From the NCBI RefSeq assembly GCF_904846285.1, contig NZ_CAJHAD010000009.1:51299-115298 (forward strand): 64,000 nucleotides of DNA, in the 5' to 3' direction. Position 1 is the stretch's first letter. Every line of letters begins with the position of its first letter. The notes beneath the pieces were generated by a model that was not told where the DNA came from, did not search any database, and saw nothing but the letters and a program-made list of their open reading frames with translations. Positions 55,584 through 63,987 of this stretch are shown one piece after another. A program made the translations under genes and the position numbers. This stretch comes from Psychrobacter immobilis. GTDB lineage: Bacteria; Pseudomonadota; Gammaproteobacteria; Pseudomonadales; Moraxellaceae.

Positions 55584-56978
55584 TTAAGCAAAACAGACCT
55601 GACCTAAAACCACGCCTTTATTTGCGCCAGTCACGGCTGGCAAGTTACCGGTTTCGCCCATTAGCGTTTGCCGTGCCAGCCACGCAAAGGCGACTGCTTC
55701 TACCCAAGCAGGATTCAGTCCTAAGCTGGCAGTGGTTTCTACCGTGCAATGAGGCAGATGCGCTTGCAAGCGGGTCATTAAATAGTCATTCAATGCACCG
55801 CCACCGCAGACATAAACCGAGCTATTTTCTTTTGCATTAATAAACATATTAATTTGCATACTGGCACTCATCGCCGTCAATTCAGTAAGCGTGGCCTGTA
55901 CATCGGCTGACGAATAGCGGATATGGGCAGACGCTTGGTCAAACCTTTGCAGCTCACTCTGTAGCCATGCTAAGTTAAAGTCTTCACGCCCTGTGCTTTT
56001 AGGATACGTTCGAGCAAAAAACGGATGCTCTATCAGCTGGTTAAGTAGCGACTCAACTACTTGTCCTGACTGCGCCCACGTGCCACCCGCATCATAATCT
56101 TTATCAGTATGCAATGCTGTCCACGCATCCAACAATAAATTGGCAGGGCCGGTATCATAACCAATAACTGAGCTATTATTAACAGGCGTATCATTAACAG
56201 AACTGTCATTGGCTGGCAAGACGGTGATATTGGCAATACCGCCCAAGTTTAATAACACTCGTGTGCTATCAGGCGTGGCAAATAAGGCCTGATGAAAGGC
56301 AGGAACCAAGGGCGCCCCTTGACCACCGACGGCCATATCGCGGCGGCGAAAATCACTGACAACACTAATGCCAGTACGCTCAGCAATGATATTGGCATCG
56401 ACCAATTGTAAGCTAAAACCCATTTGCGGACGATGACGCACCGTTTGCCCGTGACAGCCAATCGCCAGTACCGACTCTACATCGGTATTGGACTGCTGCA
56501 ATAAATTATTGACCACCTCGCTGGCAAACTCAGCGTATGCTTTACTAGCCCAACCGAACCAGTCTAATTCGCTGTTTGGTTCACCCACTGTTGGTGTTAA
56601 TTCTTGAACACCATTGGGCTGACATAAAGCCAATAACACTTCACGCAGGCGCGGCGGGAAGTCTTGACTAAGCGTTGCTAACAGTCGCAGCGGTTGCTGA
56701 GTATTTGTCTCAGCCCTACTATCATTACTAAATTGACAAAGCACGGCATCCATACCATCTAGGCTGGTACCAGACATCATTCCGATATATAAGCCATCAT
56801 CGAAGTTTTCAAACACCGTTTGCTCAAGTGCATCAGTCAAGGTTGCGTAATTTAAGTCGTCAATATGCGCTAAGCTATTCTCTAGAGCGTTATCTAAAAT
56901 GTTGTCTAAACCATTATCAAGATTTATAGTTGAATTGGTATTATCATTAGTGTCAGCAATCGATGCAGGGTTGGTCAT
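55584..56978 (-). CDS. anmK: Anhydro-N-acetylmuramic acid kinase
   Basis: AnmK phosphorylates and opens 1,6-anhydroMurNAc, a step of peptidoglycan recycling. The family start IGMMSGTSLDGMDAVL lies at 65-80, with LGGIANITVLP, GYDTGPANLLLDAW and the C-terminal VCGGGALNDYLM. The N-terminal 60 residues are an Asn/Asp/Leu-rich extension with a repeated LDN unit (DNGLDNILDNALEN), absent from typical AnmK (about 370 residues); a second acidic insertion near 265 (NDSSVNDTPVNNSS) also lengthens it. It is divergent from tyrS across 119 bp. Confidence 0.92.
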   Translation of the reverse strand: MTNPASIADTNDNTNSTINLDNGLDNILDNALENSLAHIDDLNYATLTDALEQTVFENFDDGLYIGMMSGTSLDGMDAVLCQFSNDSRAETNTQQPLRLLATLSQDFPPRLREVLLALCQPNGVQELTPTVGEPNSELDWFGWASKAYAEFASEVVNNLLQQSNTDVESVLAIGCHGQTVRHRPQMGFSLQLVDANIIAERTGISVVSDFRRRDMAVGGQGAPLVPAFHQALFATPDSTRVLLNLGGIANITVLPANDSSVNDTPVNNSSVIGYDTGPANLLLDAWTALHTDKDYDAGGTWAQSGQVVESLLNQLIEHPFFARTYPKSTGREDFNLAWLQSELQRFDQASAHIRYSSADVQATLTELTAMSASMQINMFINAKENSSVYVCGGGALNDYLMTRLQAHLPHCTVETTASLGLNPAWVEAVAFAWLARQTLMGETGNLPAVTGANKGVVLGQVCFA

Positions 56979-57097
56979 GGCAATTTACCTTAAAAAACGC
57001 TAGTATATCTGTCAAATTCTAACATCTTTTACTGGCTACGAGATTCTAAATAGCCCAAACGCTTTATCCTTTTAATAAAGACCATAAAGAGAGCATC

Positions 57098-58309
57098 ATG
57101 ACCACTCAAACCTACACCCTAGAAGAACAACTTGCCTTGATTCAGCGCGGCACGCAAGAAATCCTATCTGAAGACGATTTGATTAAGAAGCTTAAACTCA
57201 ATCGCCCGCTACGTATCAAAGCAGGTTTTGACCCTACTGCCCCTGACCTGCATTTAGGTCATACGGTGCTGATTAATAAGCTTAAGCATTTTCAAGATTT
57301 GGGTCATGAGATTTATTTTCTAATCGGTGATTACACCGCCAAGATTGGCGACCCTTCTGGTAAAAACTCCACGCGTCCGCCATTGACCGATGAGCAAATC
57401 AAAGCCAATGCTCAAACGTATGCTGAGCAAGTTTTTAAGATTTTGGATAAAGAAAAAACTAAGATTGTCTTTAACTCTGAATGGTTTAAAGACATGTCAG
57501 CGGGCGATATGATTCAGCTTTCTAGCCAATTGACCGTCTCGCGTATGCTTGAGCGCGATGATTTCTCTAAACGCTACGCGGCGCAAACCCCAATTGCCAT
57601 CCATGAGTTTTTATACCCATTGGTGCAAGGTTATGACTCTATCGCGCTAAAAGCAGACGTTGAGCTTGGCGGTACTGACCAAACCTTTAATATTTTGATG
57701 GGACGTACCCTGCAAGGTCGTTATGGTCAAGAGCCACAAGTTTGTATTACGGTGCCAATTTTAGAAGGACTAGACGGCGTTAATAAAATGTCGAAGTCAC
57801 TCGGTAACTATGTCGGTATTTATGATGCGCCGGGTACCATGTACCAAAAACTGCTATCTATGCCAGATACCTTAATCCGTCGCTACTTTGAGTTTTTAAG
57901 CTTTAAGCCGATGGAAGAAGTTGAAGCGTTAATGGCAGAGATGGAAAACGGTCGCAATCCACAAGAAATCAAACGTATTCTTGCTGAAGAACTAATCGAG
58001 CGTTTCCATGATGCTGACGCTGCGGCTAATGCACACAAGTCAGCGGGTAACGTGCTTGCCGATGGCGAATTGCCAGTTGATTTACCAGAAGTGACGTTAG
58101 ATTTGGAAGGGCAGGACGCATTATTTATCACGCAGATATTAAATCAAGCAGAGCTTGCCAAAAACAGCTCATCGGCTAAAGATATGATTAAACGCGGCGC
58201 GGTAAAAGTAGATGGCGAAGTCGTCGATGCGGGCTTTAGCTTAACCTCTGGTCAGACTGTCGTTATCCAAGCTGGTAAAAAGGCGTATGCGAAAGTCACG
58301 GTTGCTTAG
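57098..58309 (+). CDS. tyrS: Tyrosyl-tRNA synthetase
   Basis: A class I synthetase charging tRNA-Tyr. HLGH at 52-55 is the HIGH-type signature; KMSKS is present in [11 protein letters not shown] (about 228-236). The C-terminal S4 RNA-binding domain (about 340-403, [20 protein letters not shown]) is intact. The wording [16 protein letters not shown] and [14 protein letters not shown] places it in the TyrZ-like subfamily that is common in gammaproteobacteria rather than the E. coli TyrS type. 403 residues. The GNAT gene starts 60 bp downstream. Confidence 0.95.
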   Translation: MTTQTYTLEEQLALIQRGTQEILSEDDLIKKLKLNRPLRIKAGFDPTAPDLHLGHTVLINKLKHFQDLGHEIYFLIGDYTAKIGDPSGKNSTRPPLTDEQIKANAQTYAEQVFKILDKEKTKIVFNSEWFKDMSAGDMIQLSSQLTVSRMLERDDFSKRYAAQTPIAIHEFLYPLVQGYDSIALKADVELGGTDQTFNILMGRTLQGRYGQEPQVCITVPILEGLDGVNKMSKSLGNYVGIYDAPGTMYQKLLSMPDTLIRRYFEFLSFKPMEEVEALMAEMENGRNPQEIKRILAEELIERFHDADAAANAHKSAGNVLADGELPVDLPEVTLDLEGQDALFITQILNQAELAKNSSSAKDMIKRGAVKVDGEVVDAGFSLTSGQTVVIQAGKKAYAKVTVA

Positions 58310-58368
58310 TTAAGAGATTGAGCTATGTAACGAGAGTTGTAAGTTCATTATGGCTTAAGGAGAGATAG

Positions 58369-58947
58369 ATGTTAGACCTTCCTACGTTATCAAGTAACGG
58401 CATTATTCTTAAGCCATTGATGTTAACTCATGCCAATGATTTAGCCCAAGCTTGCCAAGACGGTGAGCTATGGAAAATAAACGAGACTTCGGTACCAGAG
58501 CCAGATAAGGTCATTGACTATATCAATACCGCAGATTCAATGCCTGACAGACAAGCATTTGTCGTTATTGATGAATCAAATGGTAAAGCGATTGGTACAA
58601 CGAGTTTTCATGATATTTTACCAACTAGCAAACGCTTAGAGATTGGATATACTTGGTATGCTAAATCGTATTGGCGAACGCATGTCAATACGACTTGTAA
58701 GCTTATGCTACTCACTTATATATTTGAAACTTTAGAGTATCAGACAGTAGGTTGGCGCACGGATATTGGGAACTACCGCTCACAACAAGCGATTAAACGT
58801 TTAGGTGCTAAGAGAGATGGCGTGATTCGAGGTAATCGAGTACGCCGTGATGGTGTTATTTCGGATACAGTGATGTATAGTTTAATAAAATCCGAGTGGC
58901 TACCCGTAAAATTAGCGCTGACGAAAAAGTTTAATGAGGCTCACTAA
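58369..58947 (+). CDS. GNAT family N-acetyltransferase (RimJ/RimL-like)
   Basis: A 192-residue GNAT enzyme using acetyl-CoA. The N-terminus LKPLMLTHANDLAQA, the GTTSFHDILPTSKRLEIGYTWYAKSYWRTHVNT segment (motif A region) and GWRTDIGNYRSQQAIKRLGAKRDGVIRGNRVRRDG (motif B region) place it with the RimJ/RimL-type acetyltransferases of small molecules or protein N-termini. Substrate unknown. A strong ribosome binding site (AAGGAGAGATAG). The DUF1653 gene follows after 33 bp and is likely cotranscribed. Confidence 0.87.
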   Translation: MLDLPTLSSNGIILKPLMLTHANDLAQACQDGELWKINETSVPEPDKVIDYINTADSMPDRQAFVVIDESNGKAIGTTSFHDILPTSKRLEIGYTWYAKSYWRTHVNTTCKLMLLTYIFETLEYQTVGWRTDIGNYRSQQAIKRLGAKRDGVIRGNRVRRDGVISDTVMYSLIKSEWLPVKLALTKKFNEAH

Positions 58948-58980
58948 GTTTTTATAATCATTGATACAAGTAATAAAATT

Positions 58981-59217
58981 ATGACTCAACAACTTCAAAG
59001 TATCCCCCAAGGCATCTACCGCCATTATAAAGGCAGCCTTTATCAAGTCTTGCACGTAGCGAACCACTCTGAAACCGAAGAAGAGTTAGTTGTTTACCGC
59101 TGTCTGTATGGTGAATATGACGTATGGGTGCGACCATTAGCCATGTTTACTGAAAGCATTGAAGTAAATGGTAAAGAAGTACCACGTTTTGAGTTAATTA
59201 AAGCGTTAGCTGATTGA
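58981..59217 (+). CDS. DUF1653 family protein
   Basis: A 78-residue protein almost entirely made of a DUF1653 domain: GIYRHYKGSLYQVLHVANHSETEEELVVYR, then YGEYDVWVRPLAMF and a VPRFELI tail. The family is a small beta-barrel-like fold of unknown function. It has no clear ribosome binding site and may depend on the GNAT gene for expression. A terminator follows. Confidence 0.85.
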   Translation: MTQQLQSIPQGIYRHYKGSLYQVLHVANHSETEEELVVYRCLYGEYDVWVRPLAMFTESIEVNGKEVPRFELIKALAD

Positions 59218-59250
59218 TGTTTCAAAAACTTTAAAGCTCTTTGCTCAAAT

Positions 59251-59281
59251 AAAAAGCGACCCGTTAAGGTCGCTTTTTTTA
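59251..59281. terminator. Intrinsic terminator after DUF1653 gene
   Basis: AGCGACC / GGTCGCT stem with a 6-nt loop, A-run before and T-run after; lies between convergent genes. Confidence 0.87.
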
Positions 59282-59294
59282 TATGAATCAACAA

Positions 59295-60251
59295 TTAACC
59301 CTGTAAAAATCCTTTTAACACTCTATAGAATCCAATTGGCTCATCCATTGGTATCGCATGACCTGAGCGCGGTAACACAACCTCAGTTGCATTGGGTAGC
59401 ATCTGGGTGATTTTTTGCTGCCACTTAGCATCGTAGAGTTTGGAGCGACCACCGATGAGATTGACCACTGGAATAGTGACCCGATCTAGCGCGCCACGAA
59501 AGTCATAGGGCAGTGTCAAATAAGCTTGCAAACAGCGCATTTTATGATGCCAGATACTGTGATCATAAAGCGCAAGTTTGGGATCGTTTTTATAGGTCAT
59601 TACTTGTATAAATGCTTTTGAGCGCGTGCGATTGACGGATAACAGAGAAAATAGCCGTTCAACATCCGTAGCACGGCGTTTAAGAGCAAAAGGCAGATGG
59701 GTAAAGCTTTCGACGTCAGCATAAGGCAACGTTCTATCAATCACCTCATGAAAGATATCGAATACTTCTTGCTGGCGCGTGCCAAACAAGCCACCTTGCC
59801 AGTCAGACTGATTATGAATAGCAGGGCTTTGGTCAATATTCAAATAGCGGCTGACTTTTGCGCTGCCATAACGCTCAAAATAAGCCCACATTACTTGTGC
59901 GCCCATCGAGATAGCGGCAACTGGCACAGATTCTATATTACTTTCAAAGCAAACTTGTTCAATTACGACATTGATATCATCGGCATATTGCCTTACAAAA
60001 TCAAATTGGGTCAGCTTGATATCTTTTGCCGCCCCAAATCCTCGTAGATGCGGCAGGTAAAATGCATATTTGCCAACCAAGGGCAAAATAAATGATAAAA
60101 ACTCACGTGCATCCATCCCATAAGCATGCAGTAATATTACAGGTTTGCCGCTGCCTATGACTGACACTGGTAGCAATGTATCGTCAGTCAAAGCGATATG
60201 AATCGTTTGCACTTTATAGTTAGCAGATAAGTTAACTAAATTTGTTTTCAT
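59295..60251 (-). CDS. Alpha/beta hydrolase
   Basis: A 318-residue alpha/beta hydrolase starting at ATG 60251 (MKTNLVNLSANYKVQ), which has AGAGG upstream; a frame 12 codons longer exists. The oxyanion-hole-type region VILLHAYGMDAREFLSF and LPHLRGFGAAK are seen, and the nucleophile elbow A-x-S-x-G is AISMGAQ (about 120). The catalytic His is in PRSGHAIPMDEP near the C-terminus, and VINLIGGRSK carries the likely acid region. Substrate unknown; no partner genes. Confidence 0.85.
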   Translation of the reverse strand: MKTNLVNLSANYKVQTIHIALTDDTLLPVSVIGSGKPVILLHAYGMDAREFLSFILPLVGKYAFYLPHLRGFGAAKDIKLTQFDFVRQYADDINVVIEQVCFESNIESVPVAAISMGAQVMWAYFERYGSAKVSRYLNIDQSPAIHNQSDWQGGLFGTRQQEVFDIFHEVIDRTLPYADVESFTHLPFALKRRATDVERLFSLLSVNRTRSKAFIQVMTYKNDPKLALYDHSIWHHKMRCLQAYLTLPYDFRGALDRVTIPVVNLIGGRSKLYDAKWQQKITQMLPNATEVVLPRSGHAIPMDEPIGFYRVLKGFLQG

Positions 60252-60423
60252 AAGGCGATAACCTCTTTTTATTAACCCATTTGCCAAAGGCTGTTATATT
60301 AAAGCGGCAAATATACCCTAGCATACAATCTGAGCAACTATTCGATAGCAAATAAATTAATAAGGAATGCATGTGATATGAAGTGTATATAATAGATACT
60401 ATATGCTTTGAGGAGGATGCTCA

Positions 60424-60459
60424 ATGATTAATAAGGATGTTAGCGTATGGGCAAGTTAA
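60424..60459 (+). CDS. Possible 11-codon leader ORF overlapping the downstream gene
   Basis: MINKDVSVWAS, preceded by a strong GAGGAGGATG ribosome binding site. Its stop (60457-60459) lies past the start codon of the next gene (60447), in another frame, so its translation could couple to or hinder the gene. Real translation is not shown. Confidence 0.35.
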   Translation: MINKDVSVWAS

Positions 60460-61103
60460 CTTTAGCATTGCTTGATAGCAGCCTATATCCACAAAGCTGG
60501 CAACAGCAAAAATTTGCTAATCCGCAGGCGCTATTGCTAGCCATGCTCACGGAAGATACCACAGCAGATGCCGATGCCTTCACAAAGCAATTAATAGCAA
60601 ATGACATTTATCAGGACTGGATTAATAGCAGTGTATTTGGACGTTACTTACAGCGTAATTTTACGGCGTTCTCTCAGCAAACAGAAGACAGTTTTAACGC
60701 AGATATGCCTTCGCTATTTCGTCAAGAGTTAATGCGTCATGCGCAGTATTTACCGCCAGAGCAAGTCTTGTTTTTTGCAGGAAATTTAGTAAAAAGTGTG
60801 CGCCAGACAAAGGTGTTAATCACAACGCTCAACCCTGCCACCGTTATCATTGATGCTCAGAAGTTAAGTGCTAAATCTATTATGAATAATCCAACCATGA
60901 TTATCAATCAGGTAGTGATTAGAGGTAAGCAAGTCTTAGGATTTCCGATACGCCACAATAAACGTACCAGCGAGCGCTTGCGTAATGAGGTGCTAATTTT
61001 AGACTTTCAGGATTTGCGCTTGGTCAATGAGATGAATGTCATAACCAAAAAAAGAAGCAATATAGGTGAGACTATATTGCTTCGGTCTTATGAATTACGT
61101 TAA
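60447..61103 (+). CDS. Hypothetical protein with faint ADP-ribosyltransferase-like pattern
   Basis: 218 residues, not recognised with confidence. A helical N-terminal half (1-105) precedes a beta-rich half with a pattern reminiscent of R-S-E type ADP-ribosyltransferases: a strand with VLFFAG (107-112) where these enzymes have Y-R-G, then TTLNPAT (126-132) where they have S-T-S-L-N-P, and RNEVLILDFQDL (179-190) with Glu181 where they have E-x-E. The Arg and the first Glu of the E-x-E are not present, so it may be inactive, diverged or unrelated. Its own AAGGATG ribosome binding site lies at 60433. It is a single gene, convergent with the SDR gene. Confidence 0.7.
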   Translation: MGKLTLALLDSSLYPQSWQQQKFANPQALLLAMLTEDTTADADAFTKQLIANDIYQDWINSSVFGRYLQRNFTAFSQQTEDSFNADMPSLFRQELMRHAQYLPPEQVLFFAGNLVKSVRQTKVLITTLNPATVIIDAQKLSAKSIMNNPTMIINQVVIRGKQVLGFPIRHNKRTSERLRNEVLILDFQDLRLVNEMNVITKKRSNIGETILLRSYELR

Positions 61104-61127
61104 TTGGCTAAAGGATCGGCTAAACCT

Positions 61128-61880
61128 TTAAGAGTCTTGCTTGGCAATCGTTAGACCATTATAAGTTTGAGCAACTGGCATGACTTCTAAACGATTGACG
61201 TTAATATGGGCAGGCGACTCGATCAGCCATAATAAGATATCGCCAATATCATCGCCGGTCATGGTTTTAAAGCCATCATAAACCTTGGCGGCTTTATCAT
61301 CATCGCCATGATAGCGCACGTTTGAAAACTCAGTACCCGCGACATTACCTGGTTCAAGGTTGGTCACGCGTACTTGCGTACCGATTAAGTCCGCTCGCAG
61401 ATTGAGGCTAAACTGTTTGACAAAAGCTTTGGTCGCACCATAGACGTTACCACCGAAGTAAGGCCAACTGCCGGCAATCGAGCCGACATTAATGATATAA
61501 CCGCTATCGCGTGCGACCATCGCTGGCAAGATCGCATGGGTCACCGCCATTAGACCTTTAATATTGGTATCGGTCATACGCATCCAGTCCTCAAGGTTGG
61601 CATTTTGCGCGGGCTCTGTACCTAACGCCAGCCCCGCATTATTCACCAAGACATCAATTTGACTAAAGTCAGCAGGCAAATCAGCAATGATTTGCGGGAT
61701 AGCAGCCGTGTCACTCACATCCATAACCACAGGTAAAAATGCCTTGCCCAAAGTGTCTGCCAAAGCATTAAGCTTATCAAGGCGTCTGGCACAGCCAATC
61801 ACGCGATGACCATTGGCAACCAAACGTTCGGCCAACGCTTTACCGAAACCTGCGCTTGCTCCTGTAATCAATACATTCAT
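61128..61880 (-). CDS. SDR family oxidoreductase (YdfG-like)
   Basis: A 250-residue short-chain dehydrogenase. The NAD(P) motif GASAGFGKAL (T/GxxxGxG) is at about 7-16, NNAG at about 87-90, catalytic Ser in VGSIAGSWPY and the Tyr-x-x-x-Lys pair in VYGATKAFV. The wording GNVYGATKAFVKQFSLNLRADLIGTQVRVTNLEPG matches YdfG (3-hydroxy acid dehydrogenase, NADP) in many residues, so it probably oxidises L-serine-like or 3-hydroxy acids. AGGATATAAG precedes the start. upp lies 80 bp upstream on the same strand. Confidence 0.9.
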   Translation of the reverse strand: MNVLITGASAGFGKALAERLVANGHRVIGCARRLDKLNALADTLGKAFLPVVMDVSDTAAIPQIIADLPADFSQIDVLVNNAGLALGTEPAQNANLEDWMRMTDTNIKGLMAVTHAILPAMVARDSGYIINVGSIAGSWPYFGGNVYGATKAFVKQFSLNLRADLIGTQVRVTNLEPGNVAGTEFSNVRYHGDDDKAAKVYDGFKTMTGDDIGDILLWLIESPAHINVNRLEVMPVAQTYNGLTIAKQDS

Positions 61881-61960
61881 CTTATATCCTTATCATTGAT
61901 GTCTTGTGCTTAGGTCATAGTTTTTATGACGACGACTTATCTTGGTTTATTTATTTTTTC

Positions 61961-62608
61961 TTACTTGTTAAATAGTTGCTTACCAAAGATTTTATCACCC
62001 GCATCGCCCAAACCTGGGATGATATAGCCGTGCTCATCCAAATGGCTGTCTAGTGCGGCGGTATAAATGGTCACGTCAGGATGTGCTTCATTGACCACAC
62101 GCACGCCTTCAGGTGCGGCAACCAATACCAATGCTTTAATATTGGTACAGCCGTTTTTCTTTAGCATTTCAATAGTTGCAACCATTGAGCCACCAGTGGC
62201 TAGCATTGGGTCAACAATAAGGGCTGGGCGTTTGTCCATGTGGCTGACAAACTTTTCAAAGAAGGGTACCGGTTGCAAGGTTTCTTCATCGCGTTGCAAA
62301 CCGACGACAGATATTTTTGCTGTAGGAATCAAATCGAGCACCCCGTCCAACATGCCAATACCCGCACGTAAAATAGGTACAATCGTTGCCGTCTTACCGA
62401 TGATTTGCTCACCAGTGATTTCACCGCACCAGCCTTCCATTGGGAAGGTTTCGATTTCAAAATCGCGGCTTGCTTCATATGCCATCAAGCGTGCAAGTTC
62501 TTTGGTCAATGTACGAAACTTATAGGTGCTACAGTCTTTTTCACGCATGAGGCTGAGTTTATGACGGACTAACGGGTGATCGATGACGGTGATTTTTAAG
62601 TCGCTCAT
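61961..62608 (-). CDS. upp: Uracil phosphoribosyltransferase
   Basis: Upp converts uracil and PRPP to UMP in pyrimidine salvage. The 215 residues show [22 protein letters not shown] (family N-terminus), PRPP-binding [10 protein letters not shown] (about 130-139) and the C-terminal [16 protein letters not shown] with the uracil-binding residues. A strong AAGAGAGACCTT ribosome binding site. It may be cotranscribed with the SDR gene (80-bp gap). Confidence 0.96.
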   Translation of the reverse strand: MSDLKITVIDHPLVRHKLSLMREKDCSTYKFRTLTKELARLMAYEASRDFEIETFPMEGWCGEITGEQIIGKTATIVPILRAGIGMLDGVLDLIPTAKISVVGLQRDEETLQPVPFFEKFVSHMDKRPALIVDPMLATGGSMVATIEMLKKNGCTNIKALVLVAAPEGVRVVNEAHPDVTIYTAALDSHLDEHGYIIPGLGDAGDKIFGKQLFNK

Positions 62609-62717
62609 AAGGTCTCTCTTAGTTTTTGGTCTGATGCTTGCGCAGTTAATGCGGTTGCCATTAGTATAAAAGATACAAACACTTACTGCACTTCAACCCT
62701 ATATCTAGCCCATAAAT

Positions 62718-62756
62718 AGTAAGCTAAATGCTTCAATAATAAAGTAAGCCAAATGC
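62718..62756. repeat. Imperfect 25-bp-period direct repeat
   Basis: AGTAAGCTAAATGC (62718-62731) and AGTAAGCCAAATGC (62743-62756), one mismatch, in the upp / glycosylase spacer. Confidence 0.5.
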
Positions 62757-62867
62757 ATTTATAACAAGATTGGTTTTATTTAAGCCGACTATGTTTGACT
62801 ATAATCGCGCCTTAATAAATGAAGTAGTGTTTAGGCTTGCTATGATAGCAAAAAAACCGCTTTTCTG

Positions 62868-63578
62868 ATGAAGAATCTTATGACTACACAACCATCCAAC
62901 CTGCCTGATAATACTTATGAAATGGATAACAATTCGATATTGTCTGAAGTCCGCGCCGCAGAAGTAGAAACTCATCCGTTCGGTCCAGTGTTACCACCCG
63001 ATGCCACCGTAATGATGATGGGCACATTTCCACCGACCGCTGATAAATGGGCAATGCGCTTTCATTATCCTAACTTTTATAATGATATGTGGCGTATCTA
63101 TGGTAGTGTTTTTTTTGATGACGTGGATTATTTTAGAGTAGGGGATGAGAAGCGCTTTGATCCTGAACGTATTCGCGCCTTTATGTTTGAGCGCGGTATT
63201 GCTTCTTGTCCAACGGTTAATCAGGCTATTCGTGAAACAGGCAATGCCTCAGATAAAAACCTAACTGTCGTCACGCCAGTTGACCTAGATAATATCTTGC
63301 CACAAGTGCCAAAGGTTCAAACATTATTTACCACGGGCGGTAAAGCCACCGAGGTGCTACTAAATTTATTAGCCGAGCCGCCTGCCAAGTCTAAGTATCC
63401 TAAAACCAATCAAAGTATGGACTATCCTTACCAATGGCAAAGTAACCAGAGTCAAAAAGCGGATGTTAATAATTTAACCTTATATAGGTTACCTTCGACC
63501 TCACGCGCATACCCTTTAGCGTTAGATAAGAAGATTGCTGCTTATAAAGACTTCTTCAAAAAGATAGGTAAACTATAA
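62868..63578 (+). CDS. Uracil-DNA-glycosylase superfamily protein (G:T/U or hypoxanthine glycosylase-like)
   Basis: 236 residues. The UDG-fold pattern of the mismatch or deoxyinosine-glycosylase subgroup is visible: MMGTFPPTAD (52-58 region; the water-activating motif, G-x-F-P), FHYPNFYNDMWRIYG, VNQAIRETGNASD and the C-terminal RLPSTSRAYPL (DNA-insertion motif). The first 35 residues are a poorly conserved, Asn/Asp-rich extension. Two ATGs, 62868 and 62880, are possible; neither has a strong ribosome binding site, so the start is uncertain. It would act in base excision repair; which base is removed cannot be told from sequence. Confidence 0.82.
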   Translation: MKNLMTTQPSNLPDNTYEMDNNSILSEVRAAEVETHPFGPVLPPDATVMMMGTFPPTADKWAMRFHYPNFYNDMWRIYGSVFFDDVDYFRVGDEKRFDPERIRAFMFERGIASCPTVNQAIRETGNASDKNLTVVTPVDLDNILPQVPKVQTLFTTGGKATEVLLNLLAEPPAKSKYPKTNQSMDYPYQWQSNQSQKADVNNLTLYRLPSTSRAYPLALDKKIAAYKDFFKKIGKL

Positions 63579-63756
63579 GAGCGTCGTATATAAAAAATGC
63601 TATATATAGGAAACTGTTATATAGAGGAGATAAGCAGTTTTAAGCAAAAAAGGCTATTTATGATAAAGGTAAAACTATTTTTAATCTTAACTGACTGATA
63701 AATAGAGGGTATTAATCGTAAAGTCAGATGACTGCTAAAATAGTGGATAAACCCCC

Positions 63757-63784
63757 TTGACCCCCTACTAAAACCGCGTATAAT
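63757..63784 (+). promoter_or_regulatory. Strong sigma70 promoter 1
   Basis: TTGACC, 16-bp spacer, TATAAT, followed by GCGTCCC (GC-rich discriminator, as in stable-RNA promoters). Confidence 0.65.
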
Positions 63785-63828
63785 GCGTCCCAGTCGTAAG
63801 GGAAGGCGGATTGGAAGTGGTTCACCAT

Positions 63829-63860
63829 TGATTATTAATAGCTCAGCTACTAAGTAATCA
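63829..63860 (+). repeat. Long imperfect hairpin between the tandem promoters
   Basis: TGATTATTAATAGC and GCTACTAAGTAATCA pair with one mismatch and one bulge around a TCA loop. No T-run follows. Confidence 0.55.
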
Positions 63861-63908
63861 TCCAACCCAAACAAATCATTTTAGATTGAAATTAAAATAA
63901 TTTACTTC

Positions 63909-63936
63909 TTGACTAAATAAAATAAGCGTCTATAAT
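63909..63936 (+). promoter_or_regulatory. Strong sigma70 promoter 2
   Basis: TTGACT, 16-bp spacer, TATAAT, followed by ACGCACCTC. Same spacing and arrangement as promoter 1, about 150 bp downstream. Confidence 0.7.
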
Positions 63937-63965
63937 ACGCACCTCATTAAGACAAACGGAATGAC

Positions 63966-63987
63966 TTATATGTGAATTTACATATAA
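63966..63987 (+). repeat. Short inverted repeat after promoter 2
   Basis: TTATATGT / ACATATAA with a 6-nt loop, about 25 nt after the expected start site. Confidence 0.45.

Noticed and set aside
63617..63874. 85-codon ORF on the minus strand at the right end
   Set aside because: It overlaps promoter 1 and the hairpin, has no ribosome binding site, and its translation has no protein-like pattern.
63785..63905. A tRNA between the two promoters (it contains an AGCTCAGCTA-like stretch)
   Set aside because: No acceptor stem, anticodon arm or T-loop (GTTCGA-like) can be folded around it.
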